A stretch of DNA of 64,000 nucleotides, from contig BSBM01001446.1 in NCBI GenBank assembly GCA_027924585.1, positions 1,798,001 to 1,862,000 of the forward strand. Direction: 5' to 3'. Shown here piece after piece: positions 53,590-64,000 of the stretch (position 1 is its first letter; the number at the start of each line of letters is the position of its first letter). The translations under genes and the position numbers were made by a program. This DNA comes from Larix kaempferi. Taxonomy: Eukaryota > Streptophyta > Pinopsida > Pinales > Pinaceae. A model generated the notes under the pieces. The model did not search any database and had not been told where the DNA came from. It worked only from the letters and a program-made list of their open reading frames with translations.

Positions 53590-53834
53590 TGACTTGGGAG
53601 ATCCAATAGGTTGCGCTATGTGCCCGTAATCAGTCCTGGGATTCTCTTTCGAGGCATTGCTCTAGGAGTACATATAATATTTCCGTGGGATATCTGATAG
53701 GTTGGGTTGTGTTCCCGTGTTAAGTCTTGGGATTCTCTTTTGAGGTTTTTCCATGACCACATGTAATGTAGCCCTGGGAGATCCAATAGGTTGGGCTGTG
53801 TTCTCGTAATAAGTCCTGGGATGCTCTTTCAAGG
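53590..53834. repeat. C3 ~90-bp repeat, three diverged copies
   Basis: Copies of GGGAGATCCAATAGGTTG...AAGTCCTGGGATTCTCTTT start near 53596, 53686 and 53775. Confidence 0.8.
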
Positions 53835-54340
53835 TTATGAGGCGGAAATCGTAGATTTGTTCTAGGTCCCATCCAGTATGAAAAAGGTTTGGCTCTGTGG
53901 CAGAAATCCTAGATTTTTTCTAGGTCCCATCCAATATGAAAAAGGACTGGCTCTGTGGCGGAAATCCTATATTTGTTCTAGGTCCCATCTGAAAAAGGAC
54001 TGGCTCTATGGCGGAAATCCTAGATTTGTTCTAGGTCCCATTTAGTATGAAAAAGGACTAGCTCTATGGTAGAAATCCTAGATTTGTTATAGGTCCCATC
54101 CAGTATGAAAAAGGATTGGCTCTGTGGCGAAAATCCTAGATTTGTTCTAGGTCCCATCCAATATGAAAAAGGACTAGCTCTGTGGTTGAAATCCTAGATT
54201 TGTTCTAGGTCACATCTAGCATGAAAAAGGGTTGGCTTCATGATACACCCAGCATGAAAAAGGGTTGGCTCTGTAGATGATGAAGACCTGCAGGTGGCAG
54301 GCCTACATCTAGTATGAAAAAGGATTGGCTCTATAGAACT
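53835..54340. repeat. C3 58-bp tandem array with CCTAGA-TTTGT-TCTAGG hairpin
   Basis: Units CTCTGTGGCGGAAATCCTAG ... GTATGAAAAAGGACTGG start at 53893, 53951, 54004, 54062, 54120 and 54178 (58 bp, once 53), with partial copies either side. Most contain a 6-bp stem CCTAGA/TCTAGG. Confidence 0.88.
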
Positions 54341-54481
54341 TCCTATGACGAGTATATTGGAGATTGATTGAGATAGCAACAGCAGTGACGATTACGACGA
54401 TTCGATGATGATGATCCAGTGACGTTGATCCATAGAAGGAGACTTGTGCTATCAGATCTATGTCGAGAAATACCTTCCTAG

Positions 54482-54492
54482 TTAAGAGGGAG
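54482..54492 (+). other. C3 polypurine tract
   Basis: TTAAGAGGGAG before the 3' LTR. Confidence 0.82.
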
Positions 54493-54995
54493 TGTTGATG
54501 TATTTGTAACTTTGGAATGTATTTCACATATGTATATTGTACTCCTATAGAGATGGTATTAGTCATGTGGGTCAAAGGGTTATTAGACCACCCTATTGGG
54601 GTTCAGCCCCTTTCAGCATTATGTTATGTGGTTCATTTAAGGCCGACCTAGTAAAAGTTATTAGGAAAGTCAAGTCAAGTATAAATAGAGTGCGGGAGGC
54701 ACTCTATTTGATCATTCACTTTCTCACTCATACTCTCATCAGAAAGTGGTGCACTTGTGGAGGGGGAGAAGCTTCTACTAAGAGGACTATCTCTTATGCT
54801 TGGGTTGTATCATTGCTCTATCTATCTCTGAGGAAGTTGCGGGGTTTTTCACCTTCTTGGTTTTCCCTGGTGAAACTTTGTGTCTCTTGTGTGCTTGCAT
54901 TATTATGTTCATGATTGATATGCTGTAGATATGTTGTACATGTTATTCTCACAGTTAAGATCCTAGATCAGATTGAAATTTTGGAAAAACTAACA
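54493..54995 (+). repeat. C3 3' LTR
   Basis: 503 bp, lacks the 74-bp segment of the 5' LTR, ends AAAAACTAACA, followed by GATCG. Confidence 0.92.
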
Positions 54996-55000
54996 GATCG

Positions 55001-55596
55001 CATCGTTGAGATTCGTACAAGGTATTGGTCCTTTCAGTTATTTGTTGAAGACCCCGGATGTCACCTAACTCCAGCACATTTGTGAGTCTACTTGAGGAAA
55101 AAACCAGTTATATATTCCTATAGATATCTAGGTTGCGCTGGGAAACAGTATTCAGAAGTGCCCCAATTTTATACTCTCTCGAGTATACAGTTCCATATAC
55201 TCTTCAGAAGTCGACTCACATTTATTGAGTCCCTACAGCTGTTGGATACCTTCAGATTCAACAATTCATCAACCCTTTTGACACCTTATTTAGAATGGTT
55301 GTTTCTTTTTTCTAGTGTATAAGTTCTTTAGATCAGTCATGGTATGACCATGAGTATGTCCTAGCATTGTGTCCCCTCTAGACCATTATGATGTACACAG
55401 CAGGTTTATATGTATTATTTAGGTCCCCCTTTTTTTGGGCCTCATTGTTATTTATATGTCTTGATACAAGCATGGGTATTCCCACCTCGTCCATTATCAG
55501 AGATTATTCCTCATTCATTTTGAGGACATGTATTTTTAATTTGTACAGTTTGCATGGGCCTGGTGTTCCAGTCTCCAACCGGTCTCTTCTATCCTC
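55001..55596 (+). other. G1 3' non-coding end piece
   Basis: Matches reverse-complemented G3 34020-33330 (GAAGACCCCGGATGTC, GGTCCCCC..TTTTTGGGCCTC, TTGATACAAGCATGGGTATTCC). It stops about 80 bp short of the position of the polypurine tract, where G4 entered. Confidence 0.82.
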
Positions 55597-55997
55597 TGTT
55601 AGAAACCCGTGTCAACCCTTCTATTTACTTTGTTAGTATATTGTTGTTGGACACATATGCTTTGTAAGTCGTCCCGTAGTATTTGTTGATCCATAGTTTG
55701 TCTTATTGTTGTTGGATGCATATGCTTTGTAAGTCGTCCTGTAGTAATTGTTGATCCATAGTTTGTATTGGCCCATGGTTTGTATTGACACATGGTATTG
55801 ACCCATGGTATTGGAGCCTAGAATTAGTATATAAGTTTGTGTTGAGACCAATGAAGGTACTATGAAGTTATTTGTATTGATCTTGCTCAAAGGAGGTTGC
55901 CCCCTCAAAGTGTCCTGCAATCAATAAAATCAATTCCGAGTTCTGTTATTTATGTTATCTTGCGTATTATAATTAATTAATTGTTGCAGGTTCTTCA
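55597..55997 (+). repeat. G4: LTR of a further gypsy-type element
   Basis: 401 bp, TGTTAGAAACCCGTGTC ... GCAGGTTCTTCA, followed four bases later by a tRNA-iMet site. Inside are two copies of TGTTGGAYRCATATGCTTTGT (near 55648 and 55711, period 63) and a run of diverged CCATGGTTTGTATTG units. The five bases before it are TCCTC. Confidence 0.72.
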
Positions 55998-56001
55998 CCT
56001 C

Positions 56002-56013
56002 TGGTATCAGAGC
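56002..56013 (+). other. G4 primer-binding site
   Basis: TGGTATCAGAGC, initiator tRNA-Met type. Confidence 0.85.
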
Positions 56014-57220
56014 ACTTTCTTGGGCTCGCTGGGTGAAATTTCTGCCAAATTTTTTTTCGCATCTGTTGTAGCTTCGGATCTGGGAATAATCCCTATCCAC
56101 TTAACTATGGGAAGTATTTGGGCATAATCCCTAAAACTCATTGTGAGGAGTATGTACTAGGCCTATCCCAACGGGGCCATTTTTTGTGACATTTTTTATG
56201 TTGAATGGATCTGAGCTGTGCGCAGTTCAAAATATCAAATTTTTCCTAAGTATCGGGAGTGCTGCGAAGATGTGTGCAGTACCAAGTTTTGAAGGATACT
56301 GTGAATATTAGCGCTGCGCAGTGTCAGTGCTACGAAGGTAGTAGGCCATGTCGAGCCAGTAAAGTTGTGTACTAGACATGGGATGGTCGGATATAGCGGA
56401 TAGACCAACGGTGGTCTATTTTTGGTAAGACTACTGAAAAGATGCCAAGTTGCGAGCATAAGCAGATCAGGAAGACGGCCAACTGTACGAGTCCGTTAAG
56501 CAGAGGATAGGTCGGGAAAGTGACAGTTTGGCATGCAGCAGGGTACGTGACCATTAAAGAGGAAAACATCGACATAAAGCAACTGGGAGCTGAGCCAGTT
56601 GTACGTGGCCATTAAGGGATGGACGACCTACAGAGAAAGCGACTGGGAGCTGAGCCAGTTGCACAAGTCAGTCAGTGGAAGGGCAGCTTGAAGTGGATGA
56701 CCTGTTGGAGTGCGCACAACAAGATGGATGAAAGTGATGGATATAAGGCATGGAGGACTGCCATGACAACAGAATGTATAACAGTTATTTCGCACCTAAG
56801 GGTTATGCTTAAGATAGTAACACTTTAAGTGTATGTTAAGAGCATTAAATAGTCAGTTAGTAAGTGTATGACTGAGTGGATAAGTGGTATTCAGCTCACT
56901 GGCTTAAGCATTTTTGCACTGACTTCAAGTATACAAGATCAAGTGGCAGTGTTCGCAGTATAGTCTCAATTTCTGTAGTAAGGAAGAAGCTAGTGGGGCG
57001 GACCGCAGTGTTGACCATTACTACGCAGTCTGACCTTCGCAGCACTCGGCTGGTGTGCTGCCATGAACGTCGTCACAGTCATCAAATTATCACTCACTGT
57101 GGACACCTAATTCTGCAGTGCCCCATTAAAAACACCTTGGGTGAGACCTCATCCTGCTCGTAGGCTGTTGTCGAAAGGGATGGTGCGAAGGGGTTTTGTT
57201 GGTTTAAGGTAACCGCTCAG
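56014..57220 (+). other. G4 leader and possible start of gag
   Basis: Mostly without ORF. A 60-bp duplication (CTGGGAGCTGAGCCAGTTG at 56583 and 56643) is present. Near 57115-57165 the text CCATTAAAAACACCTTGGGTGAGACCTCATCC (read in frame as NTLGETSS) resembles the G0 gag start (NILGETSS), suggesting that G4 and G0 are related. C4 entered at 57221. Confidence 0.55.
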
Positions 57221-57772
57221 TGTTGAAATATTGTAACTTCAAAGAATATTATATTTGTATATTATTTATTCCGGAGATGTTCCATACCTCCGATGTGATT
57301 ATACTATAAATCTGGAGATGTTTATTCCTCTGAGTTGGGTGTGGTAACTAGGGTTATTAGACCCACCATGTGGGGGTCGGCCCAGTCAGTTATAATGGGG
57401 TATTTAACCTAATGGTTAAATACGAGCCTACATGTACTTGTGTAAAATACATATCAGAGTAGTGTATAAATAGAGGAGGTGTGTTCCTCATTTGATACAC
57501 TCACACACTTGAGGATAGCACACTTGAGGAGGAGAGGTCTGCTATTGTGGAGGAGGAGATCATGTCTCAGGGTTTCATCTTTGTATATTGCTGGTCATCT
57601 ATATTGAGGAAGCTTTGCTGGGTTTTCTACCCCATGAGGGTTTCCCAGGATAAATCTCTGTCTCTTGTGTTTATGTTGTGCTTGTTGTTTCTTCAGTGAT
57701 CCTGTATATGCTATTATTGTGAAATGGAATGTAATGCTGCTATTTTCTATCTTATCATATTGAATTTTAACA
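57221..57772 (+). repeat. C4 5' LTR
   Basis: TGTTGAAATATTGTAACTTC ... TTGAATTTTAACA, 552 bp. TATAAATA in AGTGTATAAATAGAGG near 57461, as in C2. Confidence 0.92.
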
Positions 57773-57784
57773 TGGTATCAGAGC
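57773..57784 (+). other. C4 primer-binding site
   Basis: TGGTATCAGAGC adjoining the LTR. Confidence 0.93.
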
Positions 57785-59100
57785 TAACCTGAAGGAAGAC
57801 AAGGTATGGCACTAAAGACACTTGCTTTACTTACGACAATTTGAAGGTTAGGGTTTTACATAGCAAAAACCAGTCATCGTAGAACTTTCACTATAAATCC
57901 GTTTTGGCGAAGTTTTCGGATCTGAAATTGTTATAGGACAAAGATTAAATCTCCAGGTACCTTGTGTCCAAAGTAAAACCTCTAATTCGTTGTACTTTGT
58001 GATTTATGATCTGTACAATATAGGGTTTCTGCCTCTTCCAGATCTGAGTCAAAATCAGGTGACCTTGGGAAAAAGGTCATATCTTGGGCTAGGAAGCTCC
58101 AAATGAAATTTCGTAAAAAGTGACAGGTAGTACACAGTCTGTACTATCTCAAAAAACTTTTTCAGAGGCCGAAGTTGAACCTGTGACACGTGGCACTCCA
58201 TACACGTTCGCCCTCCTGTATTATCCCATAAATAGGTCATGTTGCGACACTTGGCATAACTCTCTCTCAGAGAGTCCAATTGAGGTCAGACCTGTCAAGA
58301 TGGAAAGATAACAGGCCGAGATACCTCAAAAAAGTTTTTCAGAGGCCGAAGTTCAAATAGTGACACGTGGCACGCCGTACAAGTTCGCTCTTCTGTTTTA
58401 TCCCAAAACAGGTCACGTTGCGACATTTGACATAACTCTCTCTCAGAGAATCCAATTGAGGTCAGACCTGTCAGGATGGAAAGATAACAGGTCAGGCTAT
58501 CTCAAAAAACGTTTTCAGACCCTGTGAATTGAAAAGATTGGAGTTACACCAGAAACAATCAGGTACATATTTCTGTCAAAATATAATTATTTTTGAATAC
58601 CTTCATTCATGGCTTCCGGAATTTAGGGCTTTGAAGAAAGTTGGAATTTTTGTAAACGGAGACCACGGCTGAATGCTACTCATCAAAATAGAAATTTAGA
58701 GACCAAGATCAGATTTTTTGGTTGGGCAGAAGGGCGGGCTTGATCAAACCCTAGTTCGGGACTTTGATCAGAAAAGTGGAAAATTAGGGCTTTTGTAAAA
58801 ATGGAAATTTTTGAAATCTGTGACCATGGCTGGAAGCTCCTCAGAAAAATAGAAGCTTAGAGCTTTGGATCAAACATTTTGATTGGGAAAAAGAGTGGGA
58901 TTCACCAAACCCCAGTTCAGGGTCACGTCCAGTGAATCCGGAAGTTTCAAAGGCAAAATTGAGGAGTGAAACTTTGCAGTTTTCAAATTCTGAATATATC
59001 AGTTTGATCAGCTCATCAAGGCGCATATTTCTATCCTTTCGGAAGTTTGAAATTCAAAGTTTGAATTTTTGGGGTTTCTCTGACAAACCCATATCCAGCT
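57785..59100 (+). repeat. C4 leader with ~178-bp direct duplication
   Basis: CTCAAAAAACTTTTTCAGAGG near 58147 and CTCAAAAAAGTTTTTCAGAGG near 58325 start two similar copies that include GACACGTGGCAC and AACTCTCTCTCAGAGA. No supported ORF. Confidence 0.78.
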
Positions 59101-60492
59101 CCAGGTCCAGTTCTTGCAAATCAAGTGGATAGGGTTAATCCTAGAAGAAGATGGATTGGTCACCTGCATAAGTGAAGGAGTTATTGTTTCAGAGGGAGAT
59201 GAGGCTAAGGCTTTACATAAGGAGATTACAAGCGATCTCGATAGGTATGACTCATCGAGGTATGTTTTGAGATTTGTTCATGATTAAGTTTATGGTATGT
59301 TTGTCTTCATGTTATTACGGTTAGTACAATCTTGATTTTAGATTTGTTGTATCACCTTAACAAAATTATGAATGCATGATAGAAGATATTCATTGGTTAG
59401 GGTGTTGACACTTATGATTGTACTAATGCATTATGATGTTGTGTGAGGTTGATGTTGTCTACTAACAAGATACAGGTACATCACAAAAGACAAATCAGGC
59501 TCCATGACCATGAAAACATGAAGACAAAGACTCATCCATAATCTTTGTTCTACTTACGAGGTATGTATGACTTTGTTATATTATGCTTAACCTATGAGAC
59601 ATGCAGGTTCTAGCTCAGGATCTCTAAATCACTGAAGAGATTGTTTAGGTATGTTGTACATAACCAAGTAGGTATACTAATCCAGGTATGTTTCCCATGA
59701 ATCTTACCTTGTGTTAGGATCCCTTATATAAGTATACTTGGAATGATTGGTTATGCTTATTCATAAAGTTAGTAATCAAGGGATTATGCATATTATATCT
59801 TTTATCTTGATTGATGATATGCATGAGTAAAAGAAGACTTCCCTGAAATCTTGAATACTAATGTTTATTAACTATAATCATGACTATACATTTTCAAGAT
59901 TATTTAGTACTATAATGTTTTGATAGCATTTAGAATATACTAATGAGTGTATGTTTGTGTATGAGATCATGAGGATGACTCTTGAGCATGCACAGTGGTA
60001 CAGAATGAATAGAAGTTCAAAAGACATACAGAAGATCAAGCGGGAGGCAGCCACACAAACATAAAAGATAAGTATTTGAGTTGTTATTTGAAATAGTAAT
60101 GATATTGCCTGTAATAGGTTGTATGCATATTTGTATTCCTATAATATATCATGCTGAGTGTAAATATTCATAGAACATTGAACAGTATACTACTAATATG
60201 CATATGATTGGTAAGTTGGACAAACATTCCATTGTTGCTTGTCTAGAATGAAACCTCTTTGCTGACATGCTGAGAGTTGTGCACACTCTCGATAGTATGT
60301 TCTGGTAGAGATGGAAGGCATCTAGATAGCCACTGTATGCATACAGGATATGGGAAAGTGTTGTGCCAAAGTATTGGTCAAAATAGTTGCATCACTATGT
60401 AAATGATATCCGTATGCATAATAGGTTATCATGTCAATATGATTTGATGATTATGAAGTATTACTAATCATGTACTTAATTTTGATCTGTAG
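59101..60492 (+). pseudogene. C4 gag remnant and intron-like block
   Basis: About 59125-59240 reads WIGLILEED-LVTCIS ... SEGDEAK, as in C3 and C2. Then GAG/GTATGTTTTG and the non-coding block shared with C3, ending GATCTGTAG/GAAAGG at 60492. No protease or integrase. Confidence 0.6.
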
Positions 60493-61769
60493 GAAAGGTC
60501 ATGAAGAATGATGGACACCGTACAAGTGGTGGATGTTCAAACAAGAAGATTTACAAATCAAACAAAATATAGAAGGCTCATGGCTAGAAGATTCTCTTAG
60601 AAAGGGGAAGAGAATCACGACAAGATGTTTGCTCCAAGTATGGTGTAATTAAAGAAGTAGTGTGAATCAGGTTCTGTATAGGTACCTAGGATCGATAATA
60701 AATTGATAAGCTTAATGATCACCATGGGTGATGTGGATCTCAACCTTTGCTACAAGGTTGAATATGATTTCTATACACAAATGACATGGATGCAAGAAGG
60801 AACTCACCACATAGTTCGAATGATATTAAGGCTCATATTAGTAGACCCATCTAACGAGAGATGGCACAGATAGATATGCAGAAGATCATTCAATGCAGAA
60901 ATGAAAATGAAAGATCTCAAATTGACGCTTTACTTCCTAGGTCTGGAAGTATGGCAAGGCTCAAAAGGAATATTTCTCAACCAGGGAAAGTATGATGAGA
61001 AATATGACTTGAGGTGTTGGAATGGCCACTCTTATGGATTCCAACTTGAAGCTGTTAGGGGATAACTCATCAGAGTTAGAGGATATAACTCTGTACAGTC
61101 AATTTATTGGGTCATTGATGTTTCTTACATATACTAGATTAGATATATGCTTTGTTGTGAATACCTTGAGTCAGTATCTAGTGGAAACTAGATGTTTTCA
61201 CCTGATAGTTGCAAAGCATGTGATGAGGCACCTAAAGGATATGATAGACTTTGATCTGTGCTATCTTGGAGATCATGACTTCAGATGGCTACTCAGATGC
61301 TGATTGGGCAGAAAGTGTATCAGACAAGAAGAACACATCAAGAGGATGTTATTGTCTAGGATTAGCCATGATCTCGTGGTTTAGCTGGAAGAAGTCTAGT
61401 GTGGCTCTCAGCACAAGCAGAATATATGGCTGTTTGCTCTGCTAGTTGTGAAGAATTTTGGCTTCAGGATTGTTTGACTTAGAGATAGAACCAACTGTGA
61501 TCCTATGTGACAAATAGAGTTGTATCAAGATGACATAGAATCTAGTGTTCCATGATAAGTCAAAGATCATAGGGATCTAACAAGTTATGACACAGAAAGG
61601 AACTATAAAGTTTGAATTCGTAACAGGTTACCGATGTACTAACCAAACCTCTACCTCGAGTGAAGAAGTTACCAACATACTAACCAAGCCTCTGTCTCGA
61701 GTGAAATTTGAATACTTTCGAGACAAGCTTGGTGTAGCTCAAAACGACCCTCCTCGAAAGGGGGAGTAG
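60493..61769 (+). pseudogene. C4 RT-RNase H remnant
   Basis: Only parts are legible: KDLKLTLYFLGLEVWQGSKG near 60910, LMDSNLKLLGDNSSELEDIT (61022 onwards), DICFVVNTLSQYLVE, YSDADWAESVSDKKNTSRGC, and the end ILTKPLSRVKFEYFRDKLGV with stop at 61767. The TNILTKPL region is partly duplicated (61636 and 61678). YVDD is missing. Confidence 0.82.
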
Positions 61770-61899
61770 TATAGTCACTGATGATGAGATTGTCTCATCG
61801 AACAACAAGGTCGATGATGAGGTAACCTGTTCTCTACACCTAGATACTTAGAAATATTTAGATTTAGGACTCGTATACTTAGAATACTTAGTTTTACTT

Positions 61900-62086
61900 A
61901 TACATGCTTTTGATGTTATATGTATTAGTAAGAATACATGCTTTTGATGATAGATGTATTGGTGAGAATACATGCTTTTGATGATAAGATGTATTGGTAA
62001 GAATACATACTTTTGATGACACATGTATTGATTAATGTACGTGTATGGTTGAGGATACTTGTACGTGTATTGATGAGAATACATGT
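61900..62086. repeat. C4 hairpin repeat, TGTATT-NNNNNN-AATACA type
   Basis: Copies with loops AGTAAG, GGTGAG, GGTAAG and GATGAG around a constant TGTATT/AATACA stem. Counterpart of C2 26170-26440. Confidence 0.8.
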
Positions 62087-62585
62087 GGGGATTGTATCAT
62101 CCTTGAACACATGTTCTAAAGTGAGCCGTAGACGTATGGTCTCCGAAAATGAAGTCCTTAGTGGACAGGTAGGGGATTGGATCATCCCTGGACTTTCAGT
62201 CCTAAAGAGAGCCGTAGACGTGAGGTCTCCGAGAATGAAGTCCTTAGTGGACAGTTGAGGGGATTGGATCATCCCTGGACTTTCAGTCCTAAAGAGAGCC
62301 ATAGACGTGAGGTCTCCGAGAATGAAGTCCTTAGTGGACAGTTGAGGGGATTGGATCATCCCTGGACTTTCAGTCCTAAAGAGAGCCGTAGACGTGAGGT
62401 CTCCGAGAATGAAGTCCTTAGTGGACAGTTGAGGGGATTGGATCATCCCTGGACTTTCAGTCCTAAAGAGAGCCGTAGACGTGAGGTCTCCGAGAATGAA
62501 GTCCTTAGTGGATAGTTGAGGGGATTGGATCATCCCTGGACTTTCAGTCCTAAAGAGAGCCGTAGACGTATGGTCTCCAAAAAGT
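62087..62585. repeat. C4 87-bp array (one 85-bp unit, four 87-bp units, one 66-bp hybrid)
   Basis: Unit starts at 62087, 62172, 62259, 62346, 62433 and 62520. The first unit has GAACA-CA-TGTTC where all others have GGACT-TTC-AGTCC, so the inverted repeat is kept with an almost different sequence. The hybrid unit at the junction is as in C2. Confidence 0.93.
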
Positions 62586-63245
62586 GGGGATTGTATCATC
62601 CCCGGACTTAGGTCCCTGAATTGATCCATAGACGTGAGGTCTCCGAGAAGTGGGGATTGTATCATCCCCGGACTTAGGTCCCTGAATTGATCCGTAGACG
62701 TGAGGTCTCCGAGAAGTGGGGATTGTATCATCCCCGGACTTAGGTCCCTGAATTGATCCGTAGACGTGAGGTCTCCAAGAAGTGGGGATTGTATCATCCC
62801 CGGACTTAGGTCCCTGAATTGATCCGTAGACGTGAGGTCTCCGAGAAGTGGGGATTGTATCATCCCCGGACTTAGGTCCCTGAATTGATCCGTAGACGTG
62901 AGGTCTCCGAGAAGTGGGGATTGTATCATCCCCGGACTTAGGTCCCTGAATTGATCCATAGACGTGAGGTCTCCGAGAAGTGGGGATTGTATCATCCCTG
63001 GACTTAGGTCCCTGAATTGATCCGTAGACGTGAGGTCTCCGAGAAGTGGGGATTGTATCATCCCCGGACTTAGGTCCCTGAATTGATCCGTAGACGTGAG
63101 GTCTCCGAGAAGTGGGGATTGTATCATCCCTGGACTGCGGTCCCTGAATTGATCCGTAGACGTATGGTCTCCGAGAAGTGGGGATTGTATCATCCCCGGA
63201 CTTCGGTCCCTGAATTGATTCGTAGACGTATGGTCTCCGAGAAAG
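62586..63245. repeat. C4 66-bp array (10 units)
   Basis: Starts every 66 bp from 62586 to 63180. GGAC/GTCC loops are TTAG in most, TGCG near 63133 and TTCG at 63198-63209. Twice as many units as C2. Confidence 0.95.
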
Positions 63246-63665
63246 TGATTTTTGATGTGGTTACTTGTATCGGTAGGATACTTGTATTGATGATGTGGTT
63301 ACTTGTATCGGCAGGATACTTGTATTGATGATGTGGTTACTTGTATCGGTAGGATACTTGTATTGATGATGTGGTTACTTGTATCGGTAGGATACTTGTA
63401 TTGATGATGTGGTTACTTGTATCGTTAGGATACTTGTATTGATGATGTGGTTACTTGTATCGGTAGGATACTTGTATTGATGACGTGGTTACTTGTATCG
63501 GTATGGATACTTGTATTGATGATGTGGTTACTTGTATCGGTAGGATACATGTATTGATGACATGATTACTTGTATCAGTATGGATACTTGTATTGATGAT
63601 ATGTATACTTGTATTGGCATGAATACTTGTACTAATGATGTGGATACTTGTATTGTTATGGATAC
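63246..63665. repeat. C4 38-bp hairpin array
   Basis: About ten units of GATGATGTGGTTACTTGTATC plus GGTAGGATACTTGTATT. GTATC/GATAC stems have loops GGTAG, GGCAG, GTTAG, GGTATG and AGTATG; one unit is GTATT-GGCATG-AATAC. Confidence 0.9.
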
Positions 63666-64000
63666 CTGTGTTGATGACGATGCTGATGATCGTGTGATGA
63701 CGATACTGATGATCGTGTGATGACGATGCTGATGATCGTGTGATGGCGATGTTGATGATCGTGAGATGACGATGCTGATGATCATGTGATGACGATGCTG
63801 ATGATCGTGTGATGACGATGCTGATGATCGTGAGATGACGATGCTGATGATCGTGTGATGACGATGCTGATGATCGTGAGATGACGATGCTGATGATTGT
63901 GTGATGACGATGCTGATGATCGTGTGATGACGATGCTGATGATCGTGTGATGACGATGCTAATGATCGTGAGATGACGATACTGATGATCGTGAGGATCC
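63666..64000. repeat. C4 23-bp tandem array, runs off the window
   Basis: GATGACGATGCTGATGATCGTGT, period 23 bp (GACGATG at 63791, 63814 and 63837). At least 14 copies, with imperfect ATCG/CGAT pairing between neighbours. Confidence 0.9.

Larger units (their letters stand above)
48310..54995 (+). mobile_element. C3: Ty1/copia element lacking most of gag, PR and IN, in G1
   Basis: 6,686 bp. LTRs of 577 and 503 bp, near-TSD GATTG (48305-48309) and GATCG (54996-55000); G3 shows the empty-site text CCTTGATCGCATCG. Has primer site, leader, a gag remnant, a non-coding block, RT-RNase H, hairpin region, polypurine tract. About 36 LTR differences by eye in the shared ~500 bp (about 7 %). Confidence 0.92.
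4628..55596 (+). mobile_element. G1: Tat-like Ty3/gypsy element, backbone of the window, broken by nested insertions
   Basis: G1 is recognised by alignment with the complete copy G3. Its own pieces are 4628-7973 (LTR, leader, gag), 11060-13075 (protease to RT), 18758-20795 (RT, RNase H, integrase), 28649-32502 (integrase end, second RNase H, antisense gene), 47814-48309 and 55001-55596 (3' non-coding). Together about 12.3 kb. About 1.9 kb of late gag and protease was lost at the C1 insertion. The visible end corresponds to a point in G3 roughly 80 bp before its polypurine tract, so the G1 3' LTR should lie beyond the right edge, after G4. Coding parts carry many stops and frameshifts. Confidence 0.85.
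57221..64000 (+). mobile_element. C4: Ty1/copia element, right part beyond the window
   Basis: LTR family of C2, leader and intron-like block of C3, 3' hairpin arrays of C2. Only the 5' LTR is in the window. Left flank CTCAG is the expected TSD. The RT/RNase H is badly broken. Confidence 0.88.

Noticed and set aside
61925-63193. 422-codon minus-strand repetitive open frame
   Set aside because: Same artefact in the C4 arrays. The frame crosses different repeat types and no constraint is visible at codon level.
62087-63245. CRISPR-like periodic array
   Set aside because: Units are contiguous tandem copies without unique spacers, in a plant retrotransposon.

Overview
The window is plant nuclear DNA made almost entirely of LTR retrotransposons nested inside one another. 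I found no host gene, tRNA, rRNA or CRISPR array. Plant Ty1/copia (gag-PR-IN-RT-RH) and Ty3/gypsy (gag-PR-RT-RH-IN) polyproteins, tRNA-iMet and tRNA-Arg-type primer sites, and a Tat-like gypsy family with a second RNase H point to a vascular plant with a large, repeat-rich genome. I cannot place it more closely.

Layout. 1-2938 is a decayed gypsy gag on the minus strand (G0); 2939-4627 holds its probable leader, a 62-bp tandem repeat and unassigned DNA. From 4628 a ~15 kb Tat-like gypsy element on the plus strand (G1) is the backbone to 55596, broken by six insertions: C1 (copia, minus, 7974-11059), G2 (chromovirus-like gypsy, plus, 13076-18752, TSD TATTG), S1 (solo LTR, TSD GCAAG, itself split by C2), C2 (nearly intact copia, plus, 21034-28418, TSD TGGAG), G3 (complete second copy of the G1 family, minus, 32503-47813, near-TSD GTCGC/ATCGC), C3 (copia, plus, 48310-54995, near-TSD GATTG/GATCG), and at 55597 the LTR and leader of a further gypsy element (G4), interrupted at 57221 by copia C4, which runs off the right edge. 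LTR differences counted by eye order the datable insertions as G2 (~10 %), C3 (~7 %), G3 (~3 %), C2 (8 of 493 bases); G1 is older than all of them.

The most interesting part is the Tat-like family, visible in two independent copies (G1 and G3). After integrase comes a separate ORF for a second, plant/archaeal-type RNase H, while the RT-linked RNase H has lost catalytic Asp residues. Beyond it, on the opposite strand and convergent with pol, lies a gene with its own TATA box and two GT-AG introns whose positions and phases agree in both copies; its product is unrecognised apart from a short plant-mobile-domain-like motif. An intron on the antisense strand is not removed from the genomic RNA, so it can survive retrotransposition.

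A second theme is structural. The 3' non-coding parts of C2, C3 and C4, and of G1 and G3, are packed with short tandem hairpins. Between repeat units the stems change while staying self-complementary (for example GCATC/GATGC, ATGATC/GATCAT and ATGTATC/GATACAT around similar 5-base loops), and some units form exact GGAC-TTCG-GTCC tetraloops. This covariation-like pattern is the strongest unexplained signal in the non-coding DNA.
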